DNA of 64,000 nt from Amblyomma americanum (lineage: Eukaryota > Arthropoda > Arachnida > Ixodida > Ixodidae), in assembly GCF_052857255.1 (NCBI RefSeq), contig NC_135500.1, forward strand, positions 100,029,394 to 100,093,393, in the 5' to 3' direction. The number at the start of each line of letters is the position of its first letter. Positions within the stretch are counted from its first letter, which is position 1. Positions 44,330 through 56,338 of the stretch are shown one piece after another. The position numbers were made by a program, and so were the translations under genes. The notes beneath the pieces are model-generated. The model worked only from the letters and a program-made list of their open reading frames with translations, was not told the DNA's origin and did not search any database.

Positions 44330-44650
44330 TTCTTTATGGAGGAAAGCAATTCCATTCGTCCGTGTCACGAAAAAGGTGGCAGGTGGAAAATCTGCCCAGG
44401 TGGGTTGTGAACAACCAGCCCACAGGGGCAGGCAGCAATGAAATCAATTAAAACATACTCACTGCAACTGGCGCCCGTCCACCGTGACACTGCGCATCAG
44501 TTCATTGGTCGAGATACAGACAGCCTTCTGAAGAGCCATCTGTTCGAAATGGGCGTTACGGGAGCTCGGGAAAGCAAACCGGGTCTCACATTGCTAACCG
44601 GGGGCTGTGCTTCAATGAACTGCCTGCCGGGGCATTGGCGCATCGCTTCA
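44330..44650 (+). repeat. Duplicated segment, copy 1, containing a minisatellite unit
   Basis: It shares with 45195-45500, in order: cgtgtcacgaa.aaggtggc, gtgagcaac-type, ggcaggt/caatttaat-type, ccgtgacactgcgcatcagt, cagccttctgaagag/cctcccgaggaag, ggggctgtgcttcaatgaac and tgcctgccgggg.c. The copies are about 860 bp apart. Confidence 0.65.
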
Positions 44651-45119
44651 TCGCTGCACCATCGCACGAGGAGTGTTTTCAGACCCTCCGTGAATATGAA
44701 TGTGACACGTATTAAACCAATTTCGACTCAAAGAATACACTAGTCGAGCGGAAATCGAATAGCTAGTGTTTGGGTGGCGAGCCGGGGCCCGTTCGAGATG
44801 GTTCCGCCGAGACAGCGTCCACAGGGAACTCCAGGGATGTGAACTCGCCTTAGGGACGTAATCTAAGCCAAACATTATTACAAAGTGCAGCTGTAGAAAC
44901 ATAAGCAGCCTGACGAAAGAAAAATGCTGATCAAGCGAAATCGTACTCCTGCCGTTTGGGTAGCGATCCCTGCACTTTACCCCTGGAACACTTGGACCGG
45001 TTCTAAGCGGTTCCATCGAGGCTTATAGGAAGCGTGTGCTGTAGTTGGGGCGCCACTTCTGTGAAGCGTGCGCTAGGTAGCGTATAGCTGAGGTTATTTC
45101 CAGGAGTGCGGAGCCGTCT

Positions 45120-45510
45120 CCAGCAACAAAATGGCTGCAGGTGGGAACCTGCCCACCGGGTTGTGAGCAACCTGTCGACCGTTAGATGTCTCGCTGACTA
45201 GAAAATCCATCGTTCCTTCGTGTCTCACGAAGAAGGTGGCAGGTGGGAACCTCTGGCAGGTTTGTGAGCAAGCTGCCTATCATGGCAGGTGCAATTTAAT
45301 AAATCACAATAAACTTCGTGCAATTGTCACCCGCCAACCGTGACACTACGCATCAGTTGACTAGTGGAGAAATAGCCTCCCGAGGAAGTATCTATGCAAA
45401 AATGATGAATATACCTTACTAGAGCTCTTGAAAAGGAAGTCTCAGAATCCTCACCGGTGGCTGTGCTTGAAACAGCTGCCTGCCAGGGCCGTGGCACATC
45501 ACTTAAGTGG
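45120..45510 (+). repeat. Duplicated segment, copy 2, with two minisatellite units
   Basis: Units at 45129 (aaaatggctgcaggtgggaa) and 45233 (gaaggtggcaggtgggaacc) are followed by cgtgacactacgcatcagtt, tggctgtgcttgaaacagct and gcctgccagggccgtggc, parallel to 44330-44650. The parallel implies duplication of a block wider than the minisatellite. Confidence 0.65.
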
Positions 45511-45721
45511 TGTACGAATGGGCCAGTATTGGTGTGATGACTCCCTGTGGTCTACGAATCTATAAAAGGCAAGGAGTGCTTGGCGGAATGGATCTCTAAT
45601 GCCATTGCAATGTACTCTTAAGAGTAGGGGAAGTGTCGTCTAAGTTTTTGTTCACAAGTTAGCCCTCTTATGTGAGTGCAGAGGCTTTGTCCTGTAATTA
45701 TGACATTTTTTTTTCTTCTAG

Positions 45722-45876
45722 TATATCATTTTGAAGATACTTGGACGCCGGAGGAAAACTCTTCGGGAGTTTCTAGTACACTGTTGAGTCCTAGATGGCC
45801 AGGTCACAGCCAGCCTCGGTGCTTGGAGTTTTGGTACCAAACATTGGAGTCGGCCAAAGAGGACGCATCTCTGAAG
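45722..45876 (+). CDS. MAM gene exon 8 (second segment of MAM domain c)
   Basis: The acceptor follows a T-rich tract (tttttttttcttctag) and the donor is aag|gtaaat; phase 1 to phase 0. It encodes YHFEDTWTPEENSSG, then STLLSPRWPG, then the third-cysteine motif PRCLEFWYQT. Arrangement and phases equal those of exon 1. It joins exon 7 through a valine codon split over the junction. The splice sites are the strongest of the gene. Confidence 0.88.
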
Positions 45877-48420
45877 GTAAATGTGGAGAAGAAACAAACT
45901 AGTTTTATTATCATACAACCCTGAAGTTCTCGTTGCTGTTTTCAAGTACCACACAACTTGGCTTTAAAGACGTTTTCGGTAACATTCAAACGTGCCGGGT
46001 GGATGGTAGTTTATATGAGGCAATAGTCGCTAAACGAGATATAAAAGGTCCGATACATGAAAAGTTTTGAGGATCACAAGATGGTAAAAGTCTCCACAGG
46101 AGTAATCGATCTGCCTCTCCCATAACCGGGCCTAGCGCTATCATAAACGCCAGAATGGGAAGGCTGAGGATAACCTTAAGACTGCTTTTCTGCTGTTTTT
46201 GAACTTTTGTTAGACGAGTGTTCCTCTTAACCTGCTTTGAGAAATAGCTGCGGATCATCAGCGCTACGCTCTTGGCTTTCAGCTAATCAAAGTAGCGCTA
46301 CAGCCACATGCTAGTACTTATGTCGACAAAGTTTTTTCAACATGATTTGCTTTGTTGCACATGCACGAGAGCTGATACCTACGCTCTTCGCCTGATATAT
46401 TTAAGCTACAGATCAGATTGTCATTCAGAATGGTAAATATGACCGATGCCTCAGCAGTTTGGGCGTACAAATTAGAGGCCTTCACAGTTGTCCTTTATTG
46501 CATTGTTAGGAAGGAGCAGAGTGGAGCATGTCGAGCAGATAGCCTTAAATGAGTTCGTTCTAAGAAAGGCGCCTTCAGCAGAATTCCAAGATATTATATT
46601 AGCGGCTCTCAAGTAGCATGCTATGTTATGTGATACAGGAGAGGACGGAGCAAGTCTGGACGTGGTGGTGACTAGTCGGAATCTCTAAAGAACTAAGCTA
46701 TTAAAAGTCCACTGAAGTATAGGACACTATTCTATACATAAAACTGATGTTTTGAACACGTCTCACATCTCGTAGCCTGCCTCATTCTTAGAGTTGGATT
46801 GCTCATGATCAAGTTACGAAAATTTGGATGCCCTTAGGGTTAACGGTCACGCAAAGTTCAACGAGATTGCAATTTTGCGGGGTAGTGTTCCACAAGCCTT
46901 TTGTATCGAGATGCCAATTTCTAAATGGATAAGTAGTGATGGCTAATGGATCGCAGCTGCCCCGGTCTGGCCGTCAAACAAAATTGCAAAGTAATCATCA
47001 GTAACATCGCAGTTTCCCAATTTACAGAAAATTTAAAATTGGATCACAATATTATGCAATAGCATATGCATTGAAAATTATTTTAAAATAATATGTCAGC
47101 GTACTGAATCGCAAGAAGAAACCTGAGTAGCGAGTGCTAATATTTTGTGTTCTTATCCTTGCCTTTCGTGTGTTATGGCGCATTGGAGCTATTCTGTGCC
47201 TTTGTATCTCGCGAGTGACATTTCATGCATTGAATTATGTTCCCGTCTTTTGTACATTTGGTTTTTAATTTCTCTGCCTAGCCTGTAAATATCTTGGGAA
47301 CAAGTCGGCAAGGTCAATCGATAAATATACATAGTAAATGGTTATTGTTCTACGAAGCTAACATCGAAATTAATTTACGCTTAACCATTAAGGAAAAACT
47401 TTGGGAACAACTAGACAGGCATTGCATTTTATTCGTGAAAATTCACGCAGGCAAGGAACTTCCGTTGAAGTGACTCGTATTTGCAAAGAATGTTGCTATT
47501 GCTCAAATTTTTTTCTAATTCACCGGGCTTACCTAAAGAAGAATGCGCCTGCGTAAGATGATATCTTGATCGGGTAACGTTGTGATGCAAGCCTGTGGTG
47601 GATTGTTTGTGGAGGTTCGACAGGTAGTTTTCCAAGACCGAGTCCGTGCAAGAATCCGTGCTACAACTGCATTCGATTTCAAGAAAACCATGCCCGAAAT
47701 GAGCGTACAATAATAGCAGTCTCAATACTACAAGTGAGTCGGGGGCGGAGCCTTGGTACTAAAGCTCACATATGCCCGAAAATGGAATAACCTTCATATT
47801 TTGTGACTGCAGCTTGCTTTCCTGTGTAACATGTTCCTTTGCATCGCAGGAAATGCGGACCCGCCTTCTCAATTAGTGATCTCGTTTTTTGAAAGTGTGG
47901 TGTAGAAGTAATTCCATGTAGGATATCCTGTCTTCACTGTGATGATTGTGGCAAAGGGTGACGAAGGAAATTATCGTAACGCGGAGAAAGGACTACAGTG
48001 AAAAATAGTACAGTATTTAACCATCCTGTTTCAAGTTTTTATGCCATGATGAGCAGTTAGAGGGAGCACACCAAGCATACAGTTGACGAAGCCCGTTCAT
48101 GGTCAGGACTCGAAGCGGATCGAAGTGACCAGGAGAGAAAGACGACATAACGATTGTAGGGGTGGAGATGGGAGAAAGAATGGAAGAATTAGGAGGAGAA
48201 AATGGACACATGCTGTTGCTTACAGAGACATTAAATAGTAGATAAAAAACGCTGACTAGGAGTTAGAAAAAGAAAATAATAAGGGTGGTTGAGGATAAAG
48301 GAGAGAGTAAGGTGAAAATGAAGGGAAGCTAGTGAGGGCACAGAAATAAATGTAATCGGCCTATCTCTCCTTCGTTACTATCATTAAAATTTCTTTCTCT
48401 CCATCTCTTGAATCTCGAGT
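45877..48420. other. Intron 8, left part
   Basis: AT-rich, no gene recognised. Purine-rich stretch at 48130-48330. The short minus frame 45986-46258 shows no domain. Confidence 0.45.
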
Positions 48421-48928
48421 GCTAGCAGCGATACCGCCCGCCGCCCGCTGTCGGAGCTACGAGGGCCATCGGCCACGTGAGCTGATGGCATCAGTTATGT
48501 GTTTGCTCTCCCGAGTGGCTGCAGCTGGGAAGCGAGAGGTGAGGAAGAGCTCAGCCGAGATTCCCTGTGATGGCTACCGGAGAAGCAAAGTGAACCGAAA
48601 AACCAGCGCGCTCAGATCGCGCAGTAGCTGCAGTGAAGCGATGCTATGGGCGGTGATTACGATGCACATCGCGCTCGCGAGGCTTGTCGTCGGAGTAAAA
48701 AATAAAAAAAAGACCAATTCGTGGTCGGCGCCGCGAGGGAAGCCGGTCGGCGCCGTTGCGAGACCGAGGAGCGATGGTCGACCAAGACCTCGCAGTAGCG
48801 AGAGCGGGGCTGGCGACAAAGCGTGGGGGAGGGGGGGGGGAGGGGGGGGGGGGGGTGAACCTTCAACTTCCGGAACCACCATCCCGGACGAAGTTCGTGC
48901 CACGAAGTTCGCGCTTACGTGAGAGTGT
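48421..48928. other. G-rich unassigned stretch upstream of the LINE tail
   Basis: Frames on both strands (48419-48922, 48574-48945) read through the G runs at 48820-48855 and give low-complexity Gly/Pro; neither is a credible gene. Part may be extremely decayed LINE ORF2. Confidence 0.4.
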
Positions 48929-51190
48929 ATGAAGTGTGAGCACAAAGCAGTGGCCCATCCGATGGCTCAGGTCTATTGTTTAGCACATATTTCTCTCACC
49001 AAACCCCAAGAGGTTGCGTGGAGGCAACTCCAAACGAACACCTTCCCCAAACCTGTGATATATGCCCGCATATACCCTGGGATCTACTCTCCGTCCTGTC
49101 AACTATGTGGCCAACATGCCACTCTATCACACACACTCTGGGCTTGCCCTCGGGACTGCCTTCATCGAGGTTTGCAGCTCTCGAATCCAGACCAGCGGGA
49201 GGCCGCATTGCTCAGTTCCGCCTCGGACACATAGATCCGGGCTGTGACAAGAGCCTTAGTAATCGCCGAATGCCACAGGCTCATGGCCACTTGATGGGGC
49301 TATAACCCGAAACCATCTGCTAGTTTTGTCGACGGAAGGAAAATTTGTCCTCTTCCTCGTTAGCTGGGTCGTTAGCTAGCTTAGCCAATTTATTTCTTCG
49401 TGCAGATAACTTGCTGATCCGCTTAACTTTTCGCAGGTAAAAGGTGTTAGAGACACGCAGGCGGTAAGATTTCAGACCGTTTGTTCCCACGGTGGAACAG
49501 ACCGCAGTCTAAGGGTAATAAACGACAGAATATAGGCTTGTGTGCCTTTTTTAGCGAGGTGTTTCGATCGCCTAAACTCTGTAATCGCCAACTAGAGCGA
49601 CCTTGCGCACTAATTGCAAACAGTGGTGAAAGGTGTAAGTCATATATTGCTGAACTACCTCCCGTCATCTCTCTCAAAATGTTCCTCCTATCTGCTCGAA
49701 GCGAACACTGGATTCGCAGAGTTACCGAAAACAACCTCGTAATTCCTTGTGGGGACCTGCACCAAAGCGAGAGAAACATGCTCCCGCTGTGCATAAGCAA
49801 CAACAATGCAAAATTTAATTTACCTGTGCATTTTAAATGCGCTTTTAGTACGAAACGGGACAGCAGCAAACCTGTGTTAGTAGTATGTATCCACTATGTG
49901 CGAGTCTAGGGAGGGACAGTTGTTAGCTTGGCTGACCTAAAAATTTTAAATTAAAGAGCCGCGGCTTAGCTGCAGCACTCAAAGCAGAACAGGCTTAATT
50001 CAACCAAAACAGAAAAGAATGCGTCCAAAGAAAAACAGTTTTGTCTTTCACACCCGCAGGCAAATGATATAAAGTAATGTGGGAAAATGCTACGAGGAGC
50101 AAAAAATGCTTACGCCGGGGTGCTGGCACGGGCAGTCTCACCTGATCTGTCACCGGAAAAGATGAACAGGGTGGATGTGGGGACGGGATGTGGGTTATCG
50201 AGGAAGGGGGGGGGGCGGGGTATGGGACTTAGGGGGGGAATGGGGACAGCGTGAGCATTTGCACATGATCCCGATATAGTCATGGTTCTTTTCGGGCTTC
50301 CGTAGAGGGCGAACACTCGCTGTTTGCCGGATCTGCGGCCCTCGACCTTCAAGCGCTCTTACATACGAATGAACGTTTGCCTGGGTCTCCGGACCTCCGA
50401 GACAGCTTACCTAAACAGGGGCGACAGCCAAGATCCCCTCCCTCAAGCCAGGCTCCTCCACCCCGACCTTCCGAGTGTAATAAGAGAACAGAATTTTCGC
50501 GCCAACCACTCTGTGCTTCGGCTCTTACTCCAACGAGCGGGAACCTTGCCTCGGTGTCCACGGCGTTCGCACCACCGCCGTTCGCCCCCGACATAGTATG
50601 TGCGACACCTACCTCCAGCCTCTATCGCTCTTGCGTTTCATTTGATGTCCGCATGCCACGCCTCACTCTACCACAATGTTTTTGCGAGTGCCCCTCATTT
50701 TACCAGGGCTAGGTGTTGTGCGACTTTGTCGTGTCTAGTAACCTTTACTCGGTATTGACAGCCGGGCTTCACCCGGAGCTTACTGGCCTCCCGAATGCGC
50801 TACTTACTGTCTCGTTTCCCCTGGTTCAGGCCTAAAGGCGACTTTTCCAACCCTAGGCTTGATTTGCCCATCCACGTGCCCCCACGTGGTACGGCTGGTT
50901 GGTATGCTGCTCATACCGAGAGGAATATCTTGAGGCTTTATTCTTGATCTTCCGAAGTTTTTCTGCCTTTCTGAACCGGATCCCACACGCCCAGTCCAGA
51001 CCCTCCGGACGTGCGCTGGGGCACTCTCACAATGCCACGGGGAAGATGCTGCCACATCACCTGGGGACTCCACCTGGGGGAGGGGGGGGGGCGTTTTCAC
51101 TCCGACTACTGGCTTTGCAACCGGGTATAGCCTCGCAGCCGAATCCGCGTTTTCCCGAGCTTGCTTGCAGGTAAGGGGGGGGGGGGGGGG
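48821..51190. repeat. Cluster of long G runs
   Basis: Runs of ten or more G, some broken by one base, occur at about 48827-48855, 50203-50213, 51076-51086 and 51175-51190. All have G on the plus strand. They could form G-quadruplexes or mark low-accuracy sequence. Confidence 0.8.
48929..49310 (+). pseudogene. LINE ORF2 C-terminal fragment
   Basis: The frame reads LTKPQEVAWRQLQTNTFP, YARIYPGIYSP, CQLCGQHATLSHTLWACP (Cys-x2-Cys-x7-His-x4-Cys) and REAALLSSASD. This is the zinc-knuckle tail of I/Jockey-type non-LTR retrotransposons; the reverse transcriptase is missing, as expected for 5' truncation or decay. A frame change after about 49232 leads into an MATWWGYNP-like end. It lies in intron 8 of the MAM gene. 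Confidence 0.7.
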
Positions 51191-52992
51191 TGGCTCGAGC
51201 AGGCCGCACACTCACAGGAGGGACACTGCGCTCGTGGGCTTTCCTCTACTGCTCCCGATTACGATCGCATGTTCACGACCGCCGGCCATGATCTTCGCGG
51301 AGAGCAATTGGCGTAGTTTTCCTTACCGAGTTTCTGTGCTCTGTAACTGTGACAATCCATTTGAATGTACCATACATATCGTTGTACTTCATGGCCATCT
51401 TGAACGTAACGCTCAGTGGTCACCGCTATATTTTGCGATCCGTCTTTGAAACCTATGCTGAGACCCCGACTAGGCTTGCATTGTGCTACTGGTGGTGAAT
51501 GCGTCGCTCTTTTACGAGATCATCAACCGTGGACGCAGTAAATACGACACGTGGTCTATAACTAATCAGCGTCTTGAACGGTGGATAAGGATTTCATGTG
51601 CAAATACAATCTGCTGAAATTTATCTTGAAAAAGAGACATGAATAAAGTAGGCTTGCCAGAAATTTAAGATATGCCGTATTTTTCCCATTATAGTGCCCT
51701 GCCGTTTTCACGAATACTGACCGTCAGAACCGGAGGCTCGGAAGCATCGTAGTGGTCAACAGCACTTAGACATACCGACGGAGCGCAAAACGCGAAGACA
51801 TGTGCGCTTAACTTGAATTTCATTCCAGAAGGCCGCTGAACTACTGCACATATACCCTCAAGAGATATGCCCACCAGAGATAAGAAATTTAACACACGTG
51901 GCGGTGAGGGGAGAAACGGAAGAGATAAAACAAAAAAAGATGGAAGGTGCTTCCGGGATAATACACTAGATCGGACTGCAAGTCAAGCTCACTTATCATT
52001 GAAAAACCAACAGTGTGAGGGAAGCAGGACATGCTGAGAAATAACATAGCAAACGCTTTTTTTACATCAGCGAACAGCTAATACATTGGAATGACTTGAC
52101 CCGAATTGTGTCCTAAAATAGGATCGGTATGTTGAAACCGAGCGCAAACACGCGCAACGCGCTGTTGACCACAATGATGCAACGCCAACTATCCCGACAG
52201 GTTGTCTTATGCACGTTAGAACAGCGTAAAAACAGGAATCACGAAGCATGCACCGCTTCACGTGTTGGCGGTGCCTGGCGGCCTGAGATCCATGATTCAG
52301 CCGGTTGATGTCTGCCTGAGAAACAATTAAACTGCTTTACTGGGGCAGTTTATAAAATGTGGTTCATTAATGAATAGTAGATATTCGCGAAGAGCAACAA
52401 GCATGGCCACTTGGCACTTTGAGTGCCATGAACATACCGGAAGGCGACACACTATGGCGAGTAGGAACCGATGGCGAGCTCATCGAAACTTACATGGAGT
52501 AACGTGGAAGGTCTAATCAAAGTCGCTTAAGACTTCTGCCTAAATTCTTCTTTTTCCACTCTCGTAAACGTGAAAATGCGGTGTGCATTATGTTCAGAAG
52601 CTCCTTGGAATTGGGTAACTACGGTATAGTCCCATGAAAAGCCAATATAACACACTGCAAGAAACGACAAGGATAGACATGTTACGCACTCAATCCCATG
52701 CAAACAATTTACTGCGCCCCTACAGCCTATTTATGGTCGGAAATGAAGGCGAGGCATGAATATGGCCTTATTTATTGTCGCCTTCCTCTCACGCCGTCTG
52801 GAGAGTTCAGTTTTTCTACAGCGAAATGTATGATCGCTGTACAAGGTTTAAAAAGAAATCGAAGGTGAAATTAATTTTCAGCTGCTTATTGGCTTGCGCT
52901 CACACGACGCATGCCTCCTAGGCCTGTAAATATGACCATTTATTGATTCTTTGAACGCATCCCAGAGAACAAACAGGACTTTTTTTCTACAG
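49311..52992. other. Intron 8, right part
   Basis: No gene recognised. Frames at 49447-49909 (both strands), 50324-50712 and 50804-51211 are GC-rich or overlap one another and show no domain. Confidence 0.4.
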
Positions 52993-53103
52993 GCGGAGGT
53001 GGTTGTGGCCGGGAAAAGGAGAGTGGTGTGGCGACGTCCCCCGTACCCATCTAGCTGCATGATGCTAGCGCGGGTGCAGATCGAGTCGGAGAAAAGTTTC
53101 CAG
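52993..53103 (+). CDS. MAM gene exon 9 (third segment of MAM domain c)
   Basis: The acceptor is ctttttttctacag|gcg and the donor cag|gtaaga; phase 0 at both ends, 37 codons. It encodes AEVVVAGKRRVVWRRPP and then MMLARVQIESEKSFQ, matching exon 2 and the second half of exon 5: beta strand, tryptophan, then an alternating hydrophobic strand ending Phe-Gln. The pattern cysteine is absent here, as in the family, but one extra cysteine occurs (SSCMM). Confidence 0.78.
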
Positions 53104-53484
53104 GTAAGAATTATTTTAAAAATGGCTCAAGCGCCTGGAGGTTTTGCAGAATGCGGTGATTGAATACAGTGAAGTTATAGGCAAAAATAGAGAGCAAAAA
53201 ATTCAAGGAGGCACTGAAGACAACTTACGTGCAGTAATGCGAAATCATTTGTGCTTGCATTATGGCGCCATCTGCTGGGCCATCGTCGCACATTGCGAGG
53301 GGGATTTTGAGTGGGTCGCCTGATGGCGCTACGACACTCCAAGCAAGTAAATTTACTGGAAACGTTCTTTTGTACTCGGTAAATTGAGACGTCTGTGAGT
53401 TATACGATCATAATTACTCCTGTACGATTCTAAGAACTCTGCATTCACTAGCCGCGCCTTTATTCAGCTGCAAAAGTCGAACCG

Positions 53485-53735
53485 TCGTGATGTAGTGGAA
53501 TTGTCCCTATCTCGCAGATCAAGCCATGGCTTCGATTCCCGCTTGCACCCAAACTTCCTTTTTCTCATTCATAGTTTATGCCTATATGGATGATGAATGG
53601 GATTGTGGATTGTGGTTTGGCTTGTTGGATGGCTATATAGGGATTGTATTGTGGATAGGCTATGGATTGGTGAAAGCGTGACACATTCTGTCCGCGCCAC
53701 TCATGAGCCACAAAACGCTTTCGCCTTAAAAAAAT
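53485..53735 (+). mobile_element. tRNA-like SINE
   Basis: cgtcgtgatgtagtggaatt, ctcgcagatcaagccatggc and ttcgattcccgc give A- and B-box-like spacing. A body with repeated ggattgtggattgtgg words and gaaagcgtgacacattctgt follows. The anticodon stem and the tRNA 3' end do not close, so it is not a tRNA gene. Confidence 0.45.
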
Positions 53736-53905
53736 TTTATGCAAGTCAGGTTGGAGGAGGCCCCGAGGTTTTGCAGACCTTAGTCCAGGACCCCTCTGCC
53801 GTACCTGACCGGATAGCCCGGGCGACCAGGTGCAGCTGGTCCTCCACGGTCGTGCTAGGCAGGGCAGCTCTTCACTGGAAATGGGAGGGGTTGGTGTATG
53901 TGGTT
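53736..53905 (-). pseudogene. LINE ORF2 extreme C-terminus, minus strand
   Basis: On the minus strand, RAALPSTTVEDQLHLVARAI resembles the terminal tail of tick LINE ORF2 (compare REAALLSSASD at 49200), followed by a non-coding 3' end toward 53736. Only the last few dozen codons remain. Confidence 0.4.
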
Positions 53906-56121
53906 ACTGTGAGAGAACTGGGCCATCCCCATGTCGAATGATAGAGGGCAAGATAGGCGGTGCGAAAAATTGGCTGTTTGTCAGATAGCTTGTGGAATAA
54001 AGGCTGTGCCTACGCGTAAGATGGGGGAAACCGTTAGCCTGGAGATGCCGCCAGAAAGCCGTCACCACTCAATGGATGGTTTTGTTATTTGGTGTGTGTA
54101 TTCCGCTGGACAATCGGTAACGTTGCAGTATGTGCGAATTGGTAAGAAGCATCGATTTACGCCTCATATGGGTTCAGGTGCCCTTCCACTGGCGCCGCGA
54201 GTAAAAGACCTCGGGCGGTCGCATAAACGCGTTCATCACCAGGGCGGCACACATGCCAATGAGTCCGGAGAAGGTGGGTTTTCTGGATGTGACGGGCGGA
54301 CGTGTACTATAGGCTGCGTGCGGAAAAATGTAAATAAGGTCAACGGTGTACAAAAGCAGTCTAATTACTGTCTTATGGCAGCGACCATCGAAGGTTTCGC
54401 TGCTAACCTTGCGCAGCATGAAATCGCTATTGCTCTGGCTTATCATGGTTTTGAGCATGAAGATACTTGAAAACAAGGACATATATCAGGGTTGCCTCGA
54501 CATGCATTTGCAATGCGCCATAAGAAGTAATTTTTAGTGAACAGCGGCAATTTAAAGGGAGGTCTGGAAAATATTTTTATTTGTGAGAACAAAGCAGCTG
54601 TTAACAGTGAATCCACACTCGTGCAGCGGTTGCTCACAGTGCCCTTGCACTGCAAGGACACTGCAAGCAAGCACCACTTCTAGAACACAAGGGTAGCTGT
54701 TTTTAGAGGTAGAAATGGAAGAGGAGGAGGGGGTGGTAAGGATACCAGAGTCGCGAGCCGCACTTGGACACGCGAGGAGCCGCAGTCTGGCCACCCATGG
54801 CATGTGGTGAGAGAAAAAAAAAATCACTGTATAGAATGTACACAGCGCCCCTAAAGTAACCAGAGTTGCAAGATCGGGCGCCTGGTTCCTGCTGCACCAA
54901 AAATTAAAAAAAGAAAACTGTGCCCTTAAAATTCAGTTGCCAGTTTTAAGGCCTGTTTCCTGGTATGTTTTTATATACAGGAGCCTTCAAAGTAGAAACC
55001 GAGAACAAATACAACCCAGTAAAATGTCAAGAGTGAACACTATAGCTGACAACCGGTTTTCAGACAGCGTTCGTTTTTCTTTCGGTTGTCGGCGGCCTTA
55101 CGGATATTTTTCCTTGAGCGCATGTCGGCGAGAAACGCTTAAAGTGGTACGTGGAAAACGCAAACGATCACTAGACGACAAGATGGGCGCGCGGAGGTTC
55201 GCGCCAGCTTTTCGCTGGAATAAGCCATGGTATGCCATTAGCGCTGCAAGCTTCGGTAGAGTTGCCACAAAAGAATAACTTATGACCGAAGGCCGAAAGT
55301 GATGTATGTGCGATTGTAATCCCATGCTTCACTGCTACCACCACTGCCGCAGCTAATGCTATGAGTTTGTTACCGTGGCTTGCACAACTGAGTTTCCCGC
55401 CAGGTTTAAGGTGCACAGTGTAAATATATTTTTGCACTCGTAGGGGCATACTTCAGCGAAAAATTAATCTGGGAAGGAATATGTGCACGCTGAGCACTGC
55501 ATCAGTTACGGTAGTATGCGAGAGCGGTGTAGGAAATGTAGAGAAGGAAGAACTGATGTTTGCAATGAAGGTGGGCAGGGACAGAAGTGTGACAGGAGAT
55601 GAACTTGTGCATCAAGTTGCTAAAGTGGTTTCAGAGAAGAGCATGGTCCCGATTTTTCATGTAACCTATTATTGACCTTCACGTGTTTCCGGCCATGAAA
55701 TGATCGGGAGGTCGGCACTCCATTTCAAACGGTGAGCTACAGGATACCGTCCTGGCTTAATGCGTAAGCGGCAGTGTTTTTGCAGGCAGCAAAGCTGGTG
55801 CACGGTTTCGACAAGTTACCAGTTAGCACCTAACGTTCTATCAGCTTTCTTTGAAACAACTGCTTTTCTCACCTCTGAGAAGTTTATTGCTTGGAATCAA
55901 ATGCTGTTTGTTCCTGAAGCGACTGCCCTTCTTGAGTCCAGTACCCTGATGTCGACTGGTTCAGTAGCTTGATGTCTTAAACGAGGACTGTGTAATATAA
56001 AATCTTGACCACGCTCTTAACAGCAGCTGTACTTTAATCAGCTAAGCCGTTTGAGAATTTGCACATATTTTTGTTTTCTAGGAATTTTTCTTAGGATTGT
56101 GGTTGATTGTGGTTCACGCAG
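53906..56121. other. Intron 9
   Basis: No gene recognised. The plus frame 53931-54470 (179 codons) shows no domain or splice support. The other frames here are short. Confidence 0.4.
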
Positions 56122-56338
56122 GTGATGTTCACTGTGAGGACCGCCAGCTACAGCAGCCAACGTTATGCCCTGGACAACATCGCCCTGCGGCCCGAGCCAT
56201 GCGAGCACGTAGCTAAATGTGACTTCACCGACGACCTCTGTGGCTACGTGAACGAATATTACGGGGATCTTCGCTGGTTCGTTGGAGCTGGCCGGAGAGA
56301 AGTAGGGACGATACAGACACCTGTTTGGGAAATCAGGG
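56122..56338 (+). CDS. MAM gene exon 10 (end of MAM domain c fused to start of domain d)
   Basis: The acceptor is ttcacgcag|gtg and the donor aggg|gtaggt; phase 0 to phase 1. The first half ends domain c with VMFTVRTASYSSQ, then YALDNIALRPEPC (fourth cysteine). After only a four-residue linker the second half begins domain d with KCDFTDDLCGYVNEYYGDLR. In the earlier repeats these two segments are separate exons (10877-11045 with 18815-18952; 31901-32009 with 35588-35692), so an intron has been lost here or gained there. The next exon was not found and probably lies right of the window or hidden in 56.3-58.6 kb. Confidence 0.85.

Larger units (their letters stand above)
3324..56338 (+). other. 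Gene model: multi-MAM-domain protein, partial at both ends
   Basis: Ten exons are joined by nine introns with GT-AG ends: 3324-3469, 7605-7721, 10877-11045, 18815-18952, 20598-20875, 31901-32009, 35588-35692, 45722-45876, 52993-53103 and 56122-56338. They total 1545 bp: two leading bases, 514 open codons and one trailing base. The product contains the C-terminal three quarters of one MAM domain, two further MAM domains with all four family cysteine positions, and the first part of a fourth. MAM domains are extracellular adhesion and oligomerisation modules of about 160-170 residues, found in meprins, receptor phosphatases, zonadhesin and MAM/LDLa repeat proteins. No LDLa, protease, membrane or cytoplasmic region is visible, so which MAM protein this is stays open; a MAM-repeat protein of the MAM/LDLa type is my best guess. 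Signal peptide and stop codon were not found. Confidence 0.85.

Noticed and set aside
48419..48945. Frames on both strands with Gly-rich or Pro-rich runs
   Set aside because: The low-complexity residues come from the G homopolymers; no gene-like features elsewhere in the frames.
53931..54470. 179-codon plus-strand frame in intron 9
   Set aside because: No recognisable domain, no flanking splice sites that join the MAM gene, and ordinary intron composition.
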